Numbered from the stretch's first letter, positions 25,139 to 34,316 are shown. The stretch is DNA of 64,000 nt from an uncultured Oscillospiraceae bacterium (GCA_910579155.1 CAJTTS010000002.1:46087-110086); one strand, 5' to 3'. Made by a program: numbers and translations. Notes: a model not told the origin generated them from the letters alone.

Positions 25139-26749
25139 TCACTCTCCCACCAGCTCGTGCTCCTCCGCCTCTCCGCGGTCGGAGTTGGTCAAAAAGATGT
25201 CGGGGTTCAACAGCTCCAGAATCTTGAAGGAGATGAGCAGCCGCAGCCGTACATCCGGGTCGTCCAGATCCATATTCAGCGTCTCCCGGATGCGGGCGAT
25301 ACGGTAGATGACGCTGTTGCGGTGCATGTACAGCAGCTTCGCCGTCTGAGAGATGTTCCGCTCGTTGATGAGGTAGGTCCGCAGCAGGTAGAGATTGCTG
25401 TTTTTGTAGTTGTTGGCGTCCATGAACAGGGCCAGCTTCTGCACATACATTTTCTCCAGCGGGAAATGCTGGCTGTAGCTGTCGATCATGTGGTAGATAT
25501 AGGCGTCCCTGTAGTAAAACATGTTCCGGGCCGGGTTCAGCCGTCTGCCGTAGGTCATGGCCACCACCGCCTGCTTATAGGCAATGGTCACGTTGGCGCA
25601 ACCGGACAGGGTGGAGCTGAACGCGGCGTAGGCTTTGCACACCGGCAGCAGCTCAAAAAGCTTCTGCCGCCGCTCCGCCCAGGTCTCCTGCTGCCGCAGG
25701 GAATTCTCCCCCAGATTGAACAGGACCACCAACACCTCCTGGTAGATGGTGGCGATGGGCCGACCGCAGCTGTTGCGCACCCGCATCCGCATGTATTGGG
25801 CCTGCTCCATGGTAAAATCCTGGAAGGACACCACGCACAGGCGGTAGGCATCCTCCTCCTTCAACCCCAGCACAACGCCCCGGTCGCGCATGTACTCCTC
25901 GCCCTTGTCCGGATTTTCAATCAGGTCGGCCAGACAGCGGTCGGTCCGCCCGGACCGGCGCCGGCTGGCGTCCGCCCAGTGGGCAATATACGCCTCCAAC
26001 CGGTTGGCCAACACCTGATACAGGTCCGCCATCCCCCGGCTGGGCACGCTGGCCGTGTAGTAGAGGCTCATCACATATTGTATCCGCTGGGCTACTACAA
26101 AGGTCTTGAGGATGAAAGGGATATTCATGTAATTGGGCGGGGACACGAAGGTGGGCTTGGTGTAGACCATGGCGTTTTTGATGTAGTCCATCCGCACCAA
26201 ATCGTCGGTAAACTCCTTGGCGAAAAAGCCCTGGCGGACGACGCGTTCCAGCTTCTCGTTGGGCGGCGTCACCCCTTTGGTGTAGGCCAGGACATTATAA
26301 GAGGCGTCCCACATCAGGAAAAAGTTGTTTTCAAACACCGGCGCGCTCAGATCCACCAGTTCCTGCATACTCTTGCCCCGCAGAATCGCCTCTTCCAGCC
26401 GCCGCTCCCAGTCGTTCAGACGGTGGAACAGGTCCAGCAGGTCATTCATCAGCTCCGCCAGGCAGACGCCCTCCCGGGTGACGGCGAACACGTGAGCCCC
26501 GCGCAGCGCCGAGCGCTTCTCCACCCCGTCGCCGCCTACGCAGACGAAGGCCACCCGCTCCGCTCCTTCCAGCTTGGCGCGGCGCAGTTGGCCAGCCGTA
26601 CACACATACAGGGTGTCTGGAACCAACACTTCTCCCTTTCCGCTCAGCAGGCGGACCTCGGCAAAGGACTGATCCACGTCCTGGCCGGGACGGTATTGCG
26701 CGTCATAGGCCGCAAGGCGGTCCTGGATCATGTGGATAGTCAGCTTCAT
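25139..26749 (-). CDS. PucR-type transcriptional regulator (CdaR/PucR C-terminal helix-turn-helix)
   Basis: The 536-residue protein ends in the PucR/CdaR-type helix-turn-helix: LRTYLINERNISQTAKLLY followed by MHRNSVIYRIARI and the downstream DPDVRLRLLISFKILE. The rest is a long sensory region with no recognised ligand domain. Family members are usually activators that respond to a small molecule and control a neighbouring catabolic cluster, so this is the most likely regulator of the surrounding acyl-CoA genes (inference). The ATG at 26749 with AAAGGAGA is preferred over the TTG at 26767. The gene is divergent from the GntP-like permease operon. Confidence 0.85.
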   Translation of the reverse strand: MKLTIHMIQDRLAAYDAQYRPGQDVDQSFAEVRLLSGKGEVLVPDTLYVCTAGQLRRAKLEGAERVAFVCVGGDGVEKRSALRGAHVFAVTREGVCLAELMNDLLDLFHRLNDWERRLEEAILRGKSMQELVDLSAPVFENNFFLMWDASYNVLAYTKGVTPPNEKLERVVRQGFFAKEFTDDLVRMDYIKNAMVYTKPTFVSPPNYMNIPFILKTFVVAQRIQYVMSLYYTASVPSRGMADLYQVLANRLEAYIAHWADASRRRSGRTDRCLADLIENPDKGEEYMRDRGVVLGLKEEDAYRLCVVSFQDFTMEQAQYMRMRVRNSCGRPIATIYQEVLVVLFNLGENSLRQQETWAERRQKLFELLPVCKAYAAFSSTLSGCANVTIAYKQAVVAMTYGRRLNPARNMFYYRDAYIYHMIDSYSQHFPLEKMYVQKLALFMDANNYKNSNLYLLRTYLINERNISQTAKLLYMHRNSVIYRIARIRETLNMDLDDPDVRLRLLISFKILELLNPDIFLTNSDRGEAEEHELVGE

Positions 26750-27093
26750 TGCCGTCTCCTTTCCCAATTATATATCATAGGTTGATTGTACAGCAACTTC
26801 GACAAAAATGCAACCACCCTTTCGCGCCTCCTCCGTGGTTCCTGTGCGTGGATTTTGAGCACTACCGCACCGCCGTTATCACGGTATAGAAAAAATTTCT
26901 TGGACACTTTGAACAAAAAAGCAAAGCCGGTCTCGGGCCGTTTTTTGTGACCAAAGCCGTAGGCTATTGAAATGGACGCTGCTATGATAAAAAAGTAACT
27001 AAAAGGGCCGAAGGGAGGGCAATGCTCGTTACATGAATTAAAGTTCGATCCCTAGTGTAGAGAAATGCAGAAATTTGAAGGGAGATGTGTCAC
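26750..27093. promoter_or_regulatory. Divergent intergenic region between PucR regulator and permease operon
   Basis: This 344-base gap has no gene. It should hold the regulator promoter and that of the permease-acyl-CoA dehydrogenase-MaoC operon. A weak plus-strand candidate is TAGGCT (26960-26965) with TATGAT (26983-26988), 17 bases apart. The sequence around 26880-27000 is AT-rich. No clear palindromic operator was found. Confidence 0.4.
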
Positions 27094-28419
27094 TTGAGTC
27101 CTGAAATCCTCAGTTTGATCGGTATCGTTGTCGGTGTGGCCGTATTCATTGTCGTGTCGTTTATGGGCTTTGATATTAAGGTCGTCGCCCTGCTGGCTGC
27201 CGCCATCGTGGCCTTGATGAGCGGCTTGAACCCCTATCAGGCCCTGACCGAATTCTTTATGCCCGGCGCGGCCGGCGCTGTGGGCAGCTACTTCATGCTG
27301 TTCACCTTCAGCGCCATCTTCGCCCGTATTATCGGCGAATCCGGCGCCGCCGCCTCCATCGCGTTCAAAATCACCCGGCTGGCCCGGACCGCCAAGAGCA
27401 TCGAGACCCAGCGCTTCCTGGCCGTCCTCACCCTGCCCCTGGTCAACGCCATCATCACCATGGGCGGCGTGAATGTGTTCGTGGTCACCTTCATCATGGT
27501 GGGCCTGGCCCGCCCGCTGTTCAAAGAGCTGGATATTCCCTGGTGGCTGTACACCTGTAACAGTCTGGGTTCCTCCACCTTCACCATCGGCATGATGCCC
27601 GGTTCTCCCCAGATGCAGAACCTGATCCCCATGGAGACCTTCGGCACCCAGCCCACCGCGTCGCCCGTGCTGGGCATCCTGTGCGCCTGCCTGACCATGG
27701 GCCTGGGCTCCTGCTACATCATGTACCAGGTCCGCCGCACCTCCAAGAAGGGCGAGGGCTTCATGCCCACCGGCGAGGTTATCGACAAGGAAAACCTAAC
27801 CGCCCCCAACATCGAGGAGATGCCCCTGTGGAAGGCCCTGCTCCCCATGGTCGTCCTGCTCATCGTCCTTAACGGCTTCAAGATGCCCGCCCCCATCTCC
27901 CTGCTCATCGCCATTATCGTGGCCTACCTGCTCTATGATCCCCGCAAGCTCAACATCAAGAAGCTGATCACCGACGGCATGACCGCCGGCCTGATCCCCC
28001 TGTTCGGCCTGGCCTGCGCCACCGGCTTCGGCAAGGTGGTCTCCAACGTCAGCGGCTTCACCACCATCACCAACTCCCTGGAGGTTCTGGGCACCGGCGC
28101 GTTCTCCATCGTCATCATCATGAACGTGTGCTCCGGCATCTGCGGCTCCGCCTCCTCCGGCGAAAAGATCGCCCTGGACGCTTTCGGCGACCGCTTCATC
28201 GCCAGCGGCATCCCCGGCGACCAGCTACACCGCCTGATCGCCATGTCCTCCACCGGCCTGGACACCCTGCCCCACAGCGCGGGTATCGTTACCGCCCTCA
28301 CCGTGTCCAAGCTGACCCACAAGCAGGCCTACATCAACAACTTCGTCCTGTCCGTGCTGCTGCCCATCATCATGTCCTTCCTGGCCGCCGGCCTCATCAG
28401 CATGGGCTTCTACTTCTGA
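27094..28419 (+). CDS. GntP-like carboxylate permease (copy 1)
   Basis: The roughly 441-residue polytopic membrane protein has about 11-12 hydrophobic segments, and its sequence looks most like GntP/citrate-type ion-transporter superfamily permeases, which take up organic acids with protons. Notable are repeated small-residue re-entrant-like segments (SLGSSTFTIGMMPGSPQMQN and CSGICGSASSGEKIAL). The first ATG of the frame (27085) abuts the ribosome binding site; a TTG at 27094 has GGGAG at the right distance and gives the natural N-terminus SPEILSLIGIVVG. It probably imports the acid substrate of this cluster (inference). The acyl-CoA dehydrogenase follows 75 bases later. Family placement is moderate, since I matched by eye. 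Confidence 0.75.
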   Translation: MSPEILSLIGIVVGVAVFIVVSFMGFDIKVVALLAAAIVALMSGLNPYQALTEFFMPGAAGAVGSYFMLFTFSAIFARIIGESGAAASIAFKITRLARTAKSIETQRFLAVLTLPLVNAIITMGGVNVFVVTFIMVGLARPLFKELDIPWWLYTCNSLGSSTFTIGMMPGSPQMQNLIPMETFGTQPTASPVLGILCACLTMGLGSCYIMYQVRRTSKKGEGFMPTGEVIDKENLTAPNIEEMPLWKALLPMVVLLIVLNGFKMPAPISLLIAIIVAYLLYDPRKLNIKKLITDGMTAGLIPLFGLACATGFGKVVSNVSGFTTITNSLEVLGTGAFSIVIIMNVCSGICGSASSGEKIALDAFGDRFIASGIPGDQLHRLIAMSSTGLDTLPHSAGIVTALTVSKLTHKQAYINNFVLSVLLPIIMSFLAAGLISMGFYF

Positions 28420-28494
28420 GCCCGCTGAACCGGCGAATCCCAGCCTTCCCGTCCCTTCCCACTGTGGTTAACATTTAACAAGGAGGAACTCATC

Positions 28495-29712
28495 ATGCTT
28501 GATCTAAACGGCACCGGTCTCATCATGACCGAGGAGGAGAAGGATATCGTGGCCATGGTCCACGACTTCGTTCTCAAGGAAGTACGCCCCACCGCCGCCG
28601 AGTACGACCGTACCGGCGAGCTGAACTGGGACGCCTACAACAAAGCTTTTGAGATGGGCCTGATTTGCGCCGATCTGCCTGCCGAGTACGGCGGCCAGGG
28701 TATGAGCGCCGTCACCGGCGCCTGGATCCGCGAGGAGCTGATGTATGGCGACGCCGGCTTCGGCCTCACCTGCGGCACCAACAACCTGGGCATCAAGCCC
28801 GTGCTCATCGCCGGCACCGAGGAGCAGAAAAAGTGGTGCGTGGAAACCCTGATGAGCGACAAGCCCGGCCGCGACCCCCGCTGGCCCAAGAAGCGCAGCG
28901 GCTTCGCCGCCTTCGCCCTCACCGAGCCGGACGCCGGCTCCGACGCGGGCGCGTGCCGCACCACCGCCGAGAAGACCGCCGACGGCAGCGAGTATGTCCT
29001 GAATGGCCGCAAGTGCTTTATTACCAACGCCTGCTACGCCGATTTCATGTGCGTGGTGGCCTCCGTGGACCGCAGCTTGGGTTACAAAGGCCTGACCATG
29101 TTCCTGGTGGACGCCCACCTGCCCGGCGTGTCCATCGGCAAGCACGAGGACAAAATGGGCATCCGCCAGTCCGCCACCTGCGACGTCCTGTTTGAGGACG
29201 TGCATATCCCCGCCTCCGCCATCATCGGCAAGGAGGGCGAGGGCTTCAAGATCGCTATGAAGACCCTGGAGCAGGGCCGCGCCGGTGTGGGCAGCGGCTG
29301 TGTGGGCATCATGCGGTCCATCCTGGAGGAGGCCGCCAAGTACGCCCAGGTCCGCGTCACCATGGGCAAGCCCATCTATAAGCAGCAGGCCATCTCCGCC
29401 AAGCTGGCCGACATGCAGATCGCCATCGAGACCAGCCGCGCCATCGGCATGAAGGTGGCCGCCCTGCTGGATGCCGGCGATCCCGGTGCCGCCGCGCTGG
29501 GCCCCATCGCCAAGTGCTACTGCTCCGACGCGCTCAACCGCGTGGCCACCGAGGGCGTGCAGATTCTGGGCGGTTACGGCTACATGCGCGACTACCCCAT
29601 GGAGAAGTATATGCGCGACGCCAAGATCTTCCAGATCTTCGAGGGCACCAACGAGATCCAGCGCGTGGTTATCAGCGGCGACGTGATCCGCAAGTACAAG
29701 GTAAACAAGTAA
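28495..29712 (+). CDS. Acyl-CoA dehydrogenase (copy 2)
   Basis: The 405-residue flavoprotein has the acyl-CoA dehydrogenase signature FALTEPDAGSDAGACRTTA, the C-terminal ILGGYGYMRDYPMEKYMRDA and the probable catalytic glutamate Glu383 in FEGTNEIQR. Relative to copy 1 it has an insertion after the N-terminal domain (around SDKPGRDPRWPKKRSG), so it is not a recent duplicate and probably uses another acyl-CoA. It starts behind AAGGAGG and is in an operon with the permease and a MaoC-type hydratase. Electrons presumably go to an ETF not encoded in this window. Confidence 0.93.
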   Translation: MLDLNGTGLIMTEEEKDIVAMVHDFVLKEVRPTAAEYDRTGELNWDAYNKAFEMGLICADLPAEYGGQGMSAVTGAWIREELMYGDAGFGLTCGTNNLGIKPVLIAGTEEQKKWCVETLMSDKPGRDPRWPKKRSGFAAFALTEPDAGSDAGACRTTAEKTADGSEYVLNGRKCFITNACYADFMCVVASVDRSLGYKGLTMFLVDAHLPGVSIGKHEDKMGIRQSATCDVLFEDVHIPASAIIGKEGEGFKIAMKTLEQGRAGVGSGCVGIMRSILEEAAKYAQVRVTMGKPIYKQQAISAKLADMQIAIETSRAIGMKVAALLDAGDPGAAALGPIAKCYCSDALNRVATEGVQILGGYGYMRDYPMEKYMRDAKIFQIFEGTNEIQRVVISGDVIRKYKVNK

Positions 29713-29723
29713 GTCATCCAATA

Positions 29724-29758
29724 CAAAGGCCCCGTCCCCCAAAGGGGCGGGGCCTTTG
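29724..29758 (+). terminator. Hairpin between acyl-CoA dehydrogenase 2 and MaoC genes
   Basis: An 11-base stem (29724-29734 with 29748-29758), extended by CCCC/GGGG, lies 12 bases after the dehydrogenase stop. No T run follows, and the next ribosome binding site is about 10 bases away. It may be a partial terminator or an mRNA-stabilising hairpin rather than a full stop. Confidence 0.5.
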
Positions 29759-29779
29759 CCATGATAAGGAGGTTACAAA

Positions 29780-30643
29780 ATGCTGGATCAATCCGCGGTG
29801 GGCCTGTCCACCACCCAAAAATTTGCCTACACCTGGCGGGACATCATCCTCTACAACCTGAGCGTGGGCGCTCAACAGAAGGAATTGGAGTACGTCTACG
29901 AACAGGGGCTCAAGGCGGTCCCGGCCTTCGGCGTCATTCCCTGCCTGGCCACCTTCGGCACCAAGGACCCCCACGGGGATCAACCCCTGATGCCCACCAG
30001 CAAGGTGGAGGGCTTGAAAAAAGAGGGCACCCTCCACATGGATCACAAGCTGGTCATCCACCGGCCCATCCCCGTGGAGGGGGAACTGACCATCGAAAAG
30101 GTCATCAAAAACGTCTACGACCGGGGCGCCGGCAAGGGGGCCAAGATCGACGTGGAAATCGTCGCCAAGGATGCGGACGGCGAGGCCATCTTCACCAACA
30201 CCATGGGCTATCTCAACCGCTACGCTGGCGGCTTCGGCGGGGAAAAGCCCCCCGCCTCCTCCGTGTCCATCCCCGAGGGGGAGCCCAAATTCGTCGCGGA
30301 GGACGGCTATCCCATGAACGCCCCCCTGCTCTACCGGCTCACCGGGGACACCTTCCCCCTCCACGCCGACCCGGAGTTCGCCAAGCGCAGCGGCTTCGAC
30401 CGCCCCATCGTCCACGGGCTGTGCAGCCTGGGCTACGCCTGCCGTCTGCTCATCGGCATCCTGTTCCCCGGCCAGCCGGAGCGCCTGACCTCCCTGGAGG
30501 TGCAATTCCGCAATGTGGCCATGCCCGGCGACCGCTTCGCCCTCCAAATTTGGGAGGAGGCGGAGGCCGCCGCCCTGTTCCGCATGGTGCGCATCGGCGA
30601 CGGGAAGGCCATCCTGGACAAAGGCCGCGTCTGCTGGGCATGA
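29780..30643 (+). CDS. MaoC-family 3-hydroxyacyl-CoA dehydratase (hydratase 2)
   Basis: This 287-residue double hot-dog protein resembles the hydratase-2 domain of eukaryotic multifunctional enzyme 2. The N-terminal half is a MaoC-like hot dog without catalytic residues. The C-terminal half has the hydratase-2 motif YRLTGDTFPLHADPEFA (Asp190, His195) followed by GFDRPIVHGLCSLG. It would hydrate 2-enoyl-CoA to (R)-3-hydroxyacyl-CoA, or act in reverse, complementing crotonase 3, which is expected to make the (S) product. It starts behind AAGGAGG. Its stereochemistry hints that the cluster may treat branched or steroid-like acyl chains (weak inference). Confidence 0.88.
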   Translation: MLDQSAVGLSTTQKFAYTWRDIILYNLSVGAQQKELEYVYEQGLKAVPAFGVIPCLATFGTKDPHGDQPLMPTSKVEGLKKEGTLHMDHKLVIHRPIPVEGELTIEKVIKNVYDRGAGKGAKIDVEIVAKDADGEAIFTNTMGYLNRYAGGFGGEKPPASSVSIPEGEPKFVAEDGYPMNAPLLYRLTGDTFPLHADPEFAKRSGFDRPIVHGLCSLGYACRLLIGILFPGQPERLTSLEVQFRNVAMPGDRFALQIWEEAEAAALFRMVRIGDGKAILDKGRVCWA

Positions 30644-30667
30644 GCCCTCCCCCTCACGGCACAGCAA

Positions 30668-30701
30668 AACAGGCGGACCGGAGATATCCAGTCCGCCTGT
30701 T
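30668..30701. terminator. Bidirectional terminator between MaoC gene and CoA-transferase D
   Basis: An 11-base perfect stem (30668-30678 with 30691-30701) and 12-base loop are followed by TCTCTTG on the plus strand, between convergent genes. Confidence 0.8.
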
Positions 30702-30736
30702 CTCTTGCCGGTTCAAACCAGTTCCACGCGGGAAGC

Positions 30737-31981
30737 TCAGTCGTGCTGGCGCACCGCGCCGGAGGCCAGCATGGCCTCGATCTCGGCCGGGCCGTAGCCC
30801 AGCTCCTTCAGGACTGCCTTGGTGTGCTCGCCCAGCATGGGGGCGGGCCGGAACTCAGGCAGGCCCATGCGGTCGCTGCGCAGGCAGCTTCGCACCAGCT
30901 CCGCCGACTTGCCGTTGGGGTACTCCATGTGATAGATGAAGTCGTTTGCCTGGGCCTGGGGGTCCTTCAGGATGTCGCCGTAGCTGTAAAGAATCTCGCA
31001 GCACAAATCCTCTTTGTCGAACAGGGCCTTCCACTCCTCCGCCGTCTTGGTGAGGAAAATGCCCTCCAACCGCTTTATCACCGGGCCGCTGACAGCCGGG
31101 TCGTTGAACTTGGCGCGGGTGGCATATCGGGGGTCGCCGATCATGTCCTCCACGCCCATGATGCGGTAGAAGGTATCCGCATCCCCCCGGGCAAAGTTGA
31201 CGATCTGGGGCATGAACCACCGGCCATCGCTGCACTTGTAGGGCGCGCCGAAGGGACTGGAGCTCTCCCGGCGCTTGGGCAGGTTAAAACCGTACTGCGC
31301 GCCGCTGACCAGGATGTTGGCCAGCCATACAGCGGTGCCGTACAGGCTGAGGGACACCCGGTCGCCCTGGCCGGTGGCCCGGGCGCTGAGCACGGCGGAC
31401 ACGGTGGCGGCCATCAGGCCCATGGCGCAGGTCACATCGCCAAAGCCCATAGGCATGTACACGGGATAGGTGTCCGGGCTGTCTCCGTACACCGCCTGGC
31501 TGTACATAAAGCCGCCCCTGGCCCAAAACGCGGTGTTGTCATAGCCGGGGCGGTGGGCCTCCTCGCCCTGCTCACCGTAGCCGTTCATCTGGGCCATGAC
31601 CAGCTTGGGGAATTTGGCGTGGAGGGTATCATAGTCCAGGCCGCTCTTCCGCAGCGCCTCGGAGCGCAGATTGGTGAGGAACACATCCGCGTCCGCCAGC
31701 AGGCGGTACATCACCTCCCGGCCCTCGGCGGTCCCGGTATCCAGGCTGATGGCCCGCTTGTTGGCGTTGAGGTTGTCAAACAGCGGATCAAAATCATCGT
31801 CGGTAGGGGCTCCGATGCCCATGGGCCACTTGCGGAAGTTGTCGCCTCCCTTGGTGTTCTCCACCTTGATGACATCCGCGCCCCAGTCGGCCATCATGCG
31901 ACCGCAGCTTGCCGCCGCCACCATGAGGGACAGCTCCACTACTTTCACGCCCTGCAAGGGTTTATACTGCTCCATCGTCAT
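30737..31981 (-). CDS. Family III CoA-transferase (CaiB/BaiF), paralogue D
   Basis: The protein (414 residues from the ATG at 31981) begins YKPLQGVKVVELSLMVAAAS with MADWGADVIKVEN, SGLDYDTLHAKFPKL and the probable catalytic aspartate Asp182 in MGFGDVTCAM. Its C-terminus (MLGEHTKAVLKELGYGPAEI) is close to that of paralogue B. Three in-frame starts (GTG 31987, ATG 31981, ATG 31975) are possible; 31981 best fits GAGAGG. It stands alone on the minus strand, divergent from the flavin reductase operon. It is the fourth CoA-transferase of this family within 16 kb, all with the catalytic aspartate. Confidence 0.92.
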   Translation of the reverse strand: MTMEQYKPLQGVKVVELSLMVAAASCGRMMADWGADVIKVENTKGGDNFRKWPMGIGAPTDDDFDPLFDNLNANKRAISLDTGTAEGREVMYRLLADADVFLTNLRSEALRKSGLDYDTLHAKFPKLVMAQMNGYGEQGEEAHRPGYDNTAFWARGGFMYSQAVYGDSPDTYPVYMPMGFGDVTCAMGLMAATVSAVLSARATGQGDRVSLSLYGTAVWLANILVSGAQYGFNLPKRRESSSPFGAPYKCSDGRWFMPQIVNFARGDADTFYRIMGVEDMIGDPRYATRAKFNDPAVSGPVIKRLEGIFLTKTAEEWKALFDKEDLCCEILYSYGDILKDPQAQANDFIYHMEYPNGKSAELVRSCLRSDRMGLPEFRPAPMLGEHTKAVLKELGYGPAEIEAMLASGAVRQHD

Positions 31982-32130
31982 ACACACCTCTCTTCCGCCT
32001 GACGGCGGATGTTTTGTAGTTCGGGTTTCCAGCCCGAAAGGTCAAACTGCTACAGCGTGATGATACCACCTTTTCACCCCAGAAGCACCGTTGCATGATA
32101 CAAAAAGGGGCCCGCGGCAGATGGGTCCCG

Positions 32131-32148
32131 CTGGTCTATAATGACCAG
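32131..32148. promoter_or_regulatory. Palindrome embracing a TATAAT element, candidate operator
   Basis: CTGGTC and GACCAG flank TATAAT symmetrically between the divergent CoA-transferase D and flavin reductase genes. The right arm belongs to AATGACCA (32140-32147), which also forms the inverted repeat at 22501-22545. A second TATAAT (32214-32219), with a poor -35 (TATTCA, 32191-32196) 17 bases upstream, is nearer the flavin reductase start. Confidence 0.4.
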
Positions 32149-32254
32149 GAGAACCGGCGTCTCCTCCGGCCCTTTTTGTAGAAAACGAACTATTCACGTC
32201 CCGGCATTTCCCCTATAATAAAACTCAGAAAACCATACCAAAGGAGGAGTTGTC

Positions 32255-32950
32255 ATGCATTATTCCCCCCTGACCGAGGAGTGCCCCCTGGCCCTCAGCC
32301 CCTTTAAGGCCTGCGTGGCCCCCCGGCCCATCGGCTGGATCTCCACTGTGAGCCGGGACGGCGTGGACAATCTGGCCCCCTTCAGCCAGTTCCAAAACCT
32401 GTCCTACGACCCCCCCATGGTGATGATCGCCTGCAATCAGGGCGGCGACGAGCCGGACAATGTGTTCCGCAAGGACACGGTGGTGAACATCGAATCCACC
32501 GGCGCATTCTGCTACAATGCGGTTCCCTGGAACCTGCGGAAGCAGATGAACATCACCGGCGCGGGCGTGCCGCCCCAGGAGGACGAATTCGAGATGGCCG
32601 GGCTTCACAAGGCCCCCTGTCTGCGCATCCCCTGCAAGCGGGTGGCGGAGTCTCCCATCCAGTTTGAGTGCGAGTATATGCAGACCATCCGCATCCCCGG
32701 CTCTACTCCCGGCGGCAAGGGCACGGTGGACCTCATCATCGGCCGGGTGGTGGAAATCCATGTGTCCGACGACGTAATCCTGCCCGGCGGAAAGCTGGAC
32801 TATCAAAAGCTCCGCCTCATCGGTCGGGCGGGCTACTGGGACTACGGCGTGATGGAGGACACCTTCACCATGAAGGTGCCCGGCGTCAGCGCCGCCCGTA
32901 TGGCCGCCATGGAGGGCCGCCGCCCCGATGAGCGGGATCAGGAGCAGTAA
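32255..32950 (+). CDS. Flavin reductase-like FMN-binding split-barrel protein
   Basis: The 231-residue protein has the flavin reductase-like fold: CVAPRPIGWISTVSRDGVDN with the adjoining LAPFSQFQNLSYDPPMVMI, then the FRKDTVVNIES region and a conserved IIGRVVEIHV strand. Members bind FMN and either supply reduced flavin or act as reductases. It is the first gene of a plus-strand operon with a permease and an amidohydrolase, behind AAAGGAGGAG. It may support the flavoproteins of the cluster, or carry out a reductive step itself (inference). Length is typical for the DIM6/NTAB-type family. Confidence 0.85.
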   Translation: MHYSPLTEECPLALSPFKACVAPRPIGWISTVSRDGVDNLAPFSQFQNLSYDPPMVMIACNQGGDEPDNVFRKDTVVNIESTGAFCYNAVPWNLRKQMNITGAGVPPQEDEFEMAGLHKAPCLRIPCKRVAESPIQFECEYMQTIRIPGSTPGGKGTVDLIIGRVVEIHVSDDVILPGGKLDYQKLRLIGRAGYWDYGVMEDTFTMKVPGVSAARMAAMEGRRPDERDQEQ

Positions 32951-32995
32951 TCACCCCCTTGCGCGTCTTTATCAACTGAAACAGGAGGCTGATCC

Positions 32996-34300
32996 ATGGT
33001 CAGTTTCATCGGCATTATTCTGGGCCTGGCCCTCTTCATCGTCTTGGCCTTTCGCGGCCACAACCTGGTGCTCTCCGCCCTGGCCAGCGCCTGCGTCATG
33101 TTCCTGCTCTCCGGCATCAATCCTATGGACGGGCTCATGGACCTCTATCTGCCTGGGCTGGCCGGGTTTATCCGGGACTATTTCCTGCTCTTCCTCTTCG
33201 GCACCCTGCTGGGCCGCCTGATGAGCGACGGGGGCAGTGCCAAACGCATCGCCCTGTCGCTGGCCAGACTCATCGCCAAAAGCAAAACGAACCAGAAATT
33301 TTTCTGCGTGCTGCTGGTGCCCACCCTCTATTTCGCACTGACCTATGCGGGTATTTCCGGGTTCGTGGTGGTCTTTACGGTACTGCCCATCGCCAAGGAC
33401 CTGTTTGAGCAGACGGACACCCCCTGGCGGCTGTACTGCTGCGGCGGTGCGCAGACCATCAGCTCGGCGGTGCTGACCGGCTCCCTCCAGGCCAGCAATG
33501 TCTACGCGGCCAACGTGTGCGGCACCTCTATCACCGCCGCGCCGCTGCTGTCCGTCATCGCCACCGCGGTGTTCCTGCTGGTGAGCCTGGCCATGCTGCG
33601 CTTCACCGCCGCCCGGGTAGAGCGCTCCGGCGAAGGCTTTCTCCCCTCCGGCGCGGGCATCCGGCAGGCCCAGGTAGACGAGGGATTGCCGGAGGAGCGC
33701 CTGCCCCAACTGCTGCCCAGCCTGCTGCCCCTGGGAGTCATTCTGTTTCTGGCCGCCGGACTGGGGTGGGACGTGGTGACGGCGCTGCTTCTGGGCTGCC
33801 TGCTCACCATCGCCGTATGCCGGAAAAACCTGCTCCCCATCCTGAAGCAATCTTTGTCCCTGGGCGCATCGGCCTCCTTCGGCCCCACCGTCAACGTGGC
33901 GGCCACCTATGCCATCGGCGCGGCCATCAAAGGGCTGGCGGGCTTCGCCTTTTTCGAAAGCCTCCTCAGCCGTCTGCCCGATATGGCCCAGGGCGCCGGT
34001 CTGGGAATGCTGGCCGCATTCATCATGGCCTCGGTAACCGCCCCCATCCCCGCCTTTGGGCAACAGATGCTGTCCCATTTCAGCAACGCCGGACTCAGCG
34101 CCGCCATGGCCCACCGGATGATGCTGGTCACCTCTTTTACCAGCATGGCCCCGCACAACGCGGGCATCTCCAACGCCGCCGCCATGTTGCATCTGCCCTA
34201 TGGCAGTTGCTTGAAGATATATATAATCTATACCTACATCCCCGGCATCTGCGCTTTCTTGGCCTGCCTCGCGGCCATCGCTCTGGGCGTCGCCGGCTGA
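32996..34300 (+). CDS. GntP-like carboxylate permease (copy 2)
   Basis: The 434-residue polytopic membrane protein has the same layout as the permease at 27094 (N-terminal SFIGIILGLALFIVLAF, then the GINPMDGLMDLYLPGLAGFI segment that parallels GLNPYQALTEFFMPGAAGAV in copy 1). The two are therefore paralogues of the same GntP/citrate-type superfamily. It probably imports a second organic acid or the same acid under other conditions. The ATG follows CAGGAGG and it is co-transcribed with the flavin reductase-like and amidohydrolase genes. Confidence 0.75.
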   Translation: MVSFIGIILGLALFIVLAFRGHNLVLSALASACVMFLLSGINPMDGLMDLYLPGLAGFIRDYFLLFLFGTLLGRLMSDGGSAKRIALSLARLIAKSKTNQKFFCVLLVPTLYFALTYAGISGFVVVFTVLPIAKDLFEQTDTPWRLYCCGGAQTISSAVLTGSLQASNVYAANVCGTSITAAPLLSVIATAVFLLVSLAMLRFTAARVERSGEGFLPSGAGIRQAQVDEGLPEERLPQLLPSLLPLGVILFLAAGLGWDVVTALLLGCLLTIAVCRKNLLPILKQSLSLGASASFGPTVNVAATYAIGAAIKGLAGFAFFESLLSRLPDMAQGAGLGMLAAFIMASVTAPIPAFGQQMLSHFSNAGLSAAMAHRMMLVTSFTSMAPHNAGISNAAAMLHLPYGSCLKIYIIYTYIPGICAFLACLAAIALGVAG

Positions 34301-34316
34301 AAGGGAGTGTTTTCAC

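Noticed and set aside
24584..26785. A 733-codon plus-strand open frame
   Set aside because: It overlaps crotonase 3 and is antisense to the PucR regulator; its composition is typical of shadow frames.
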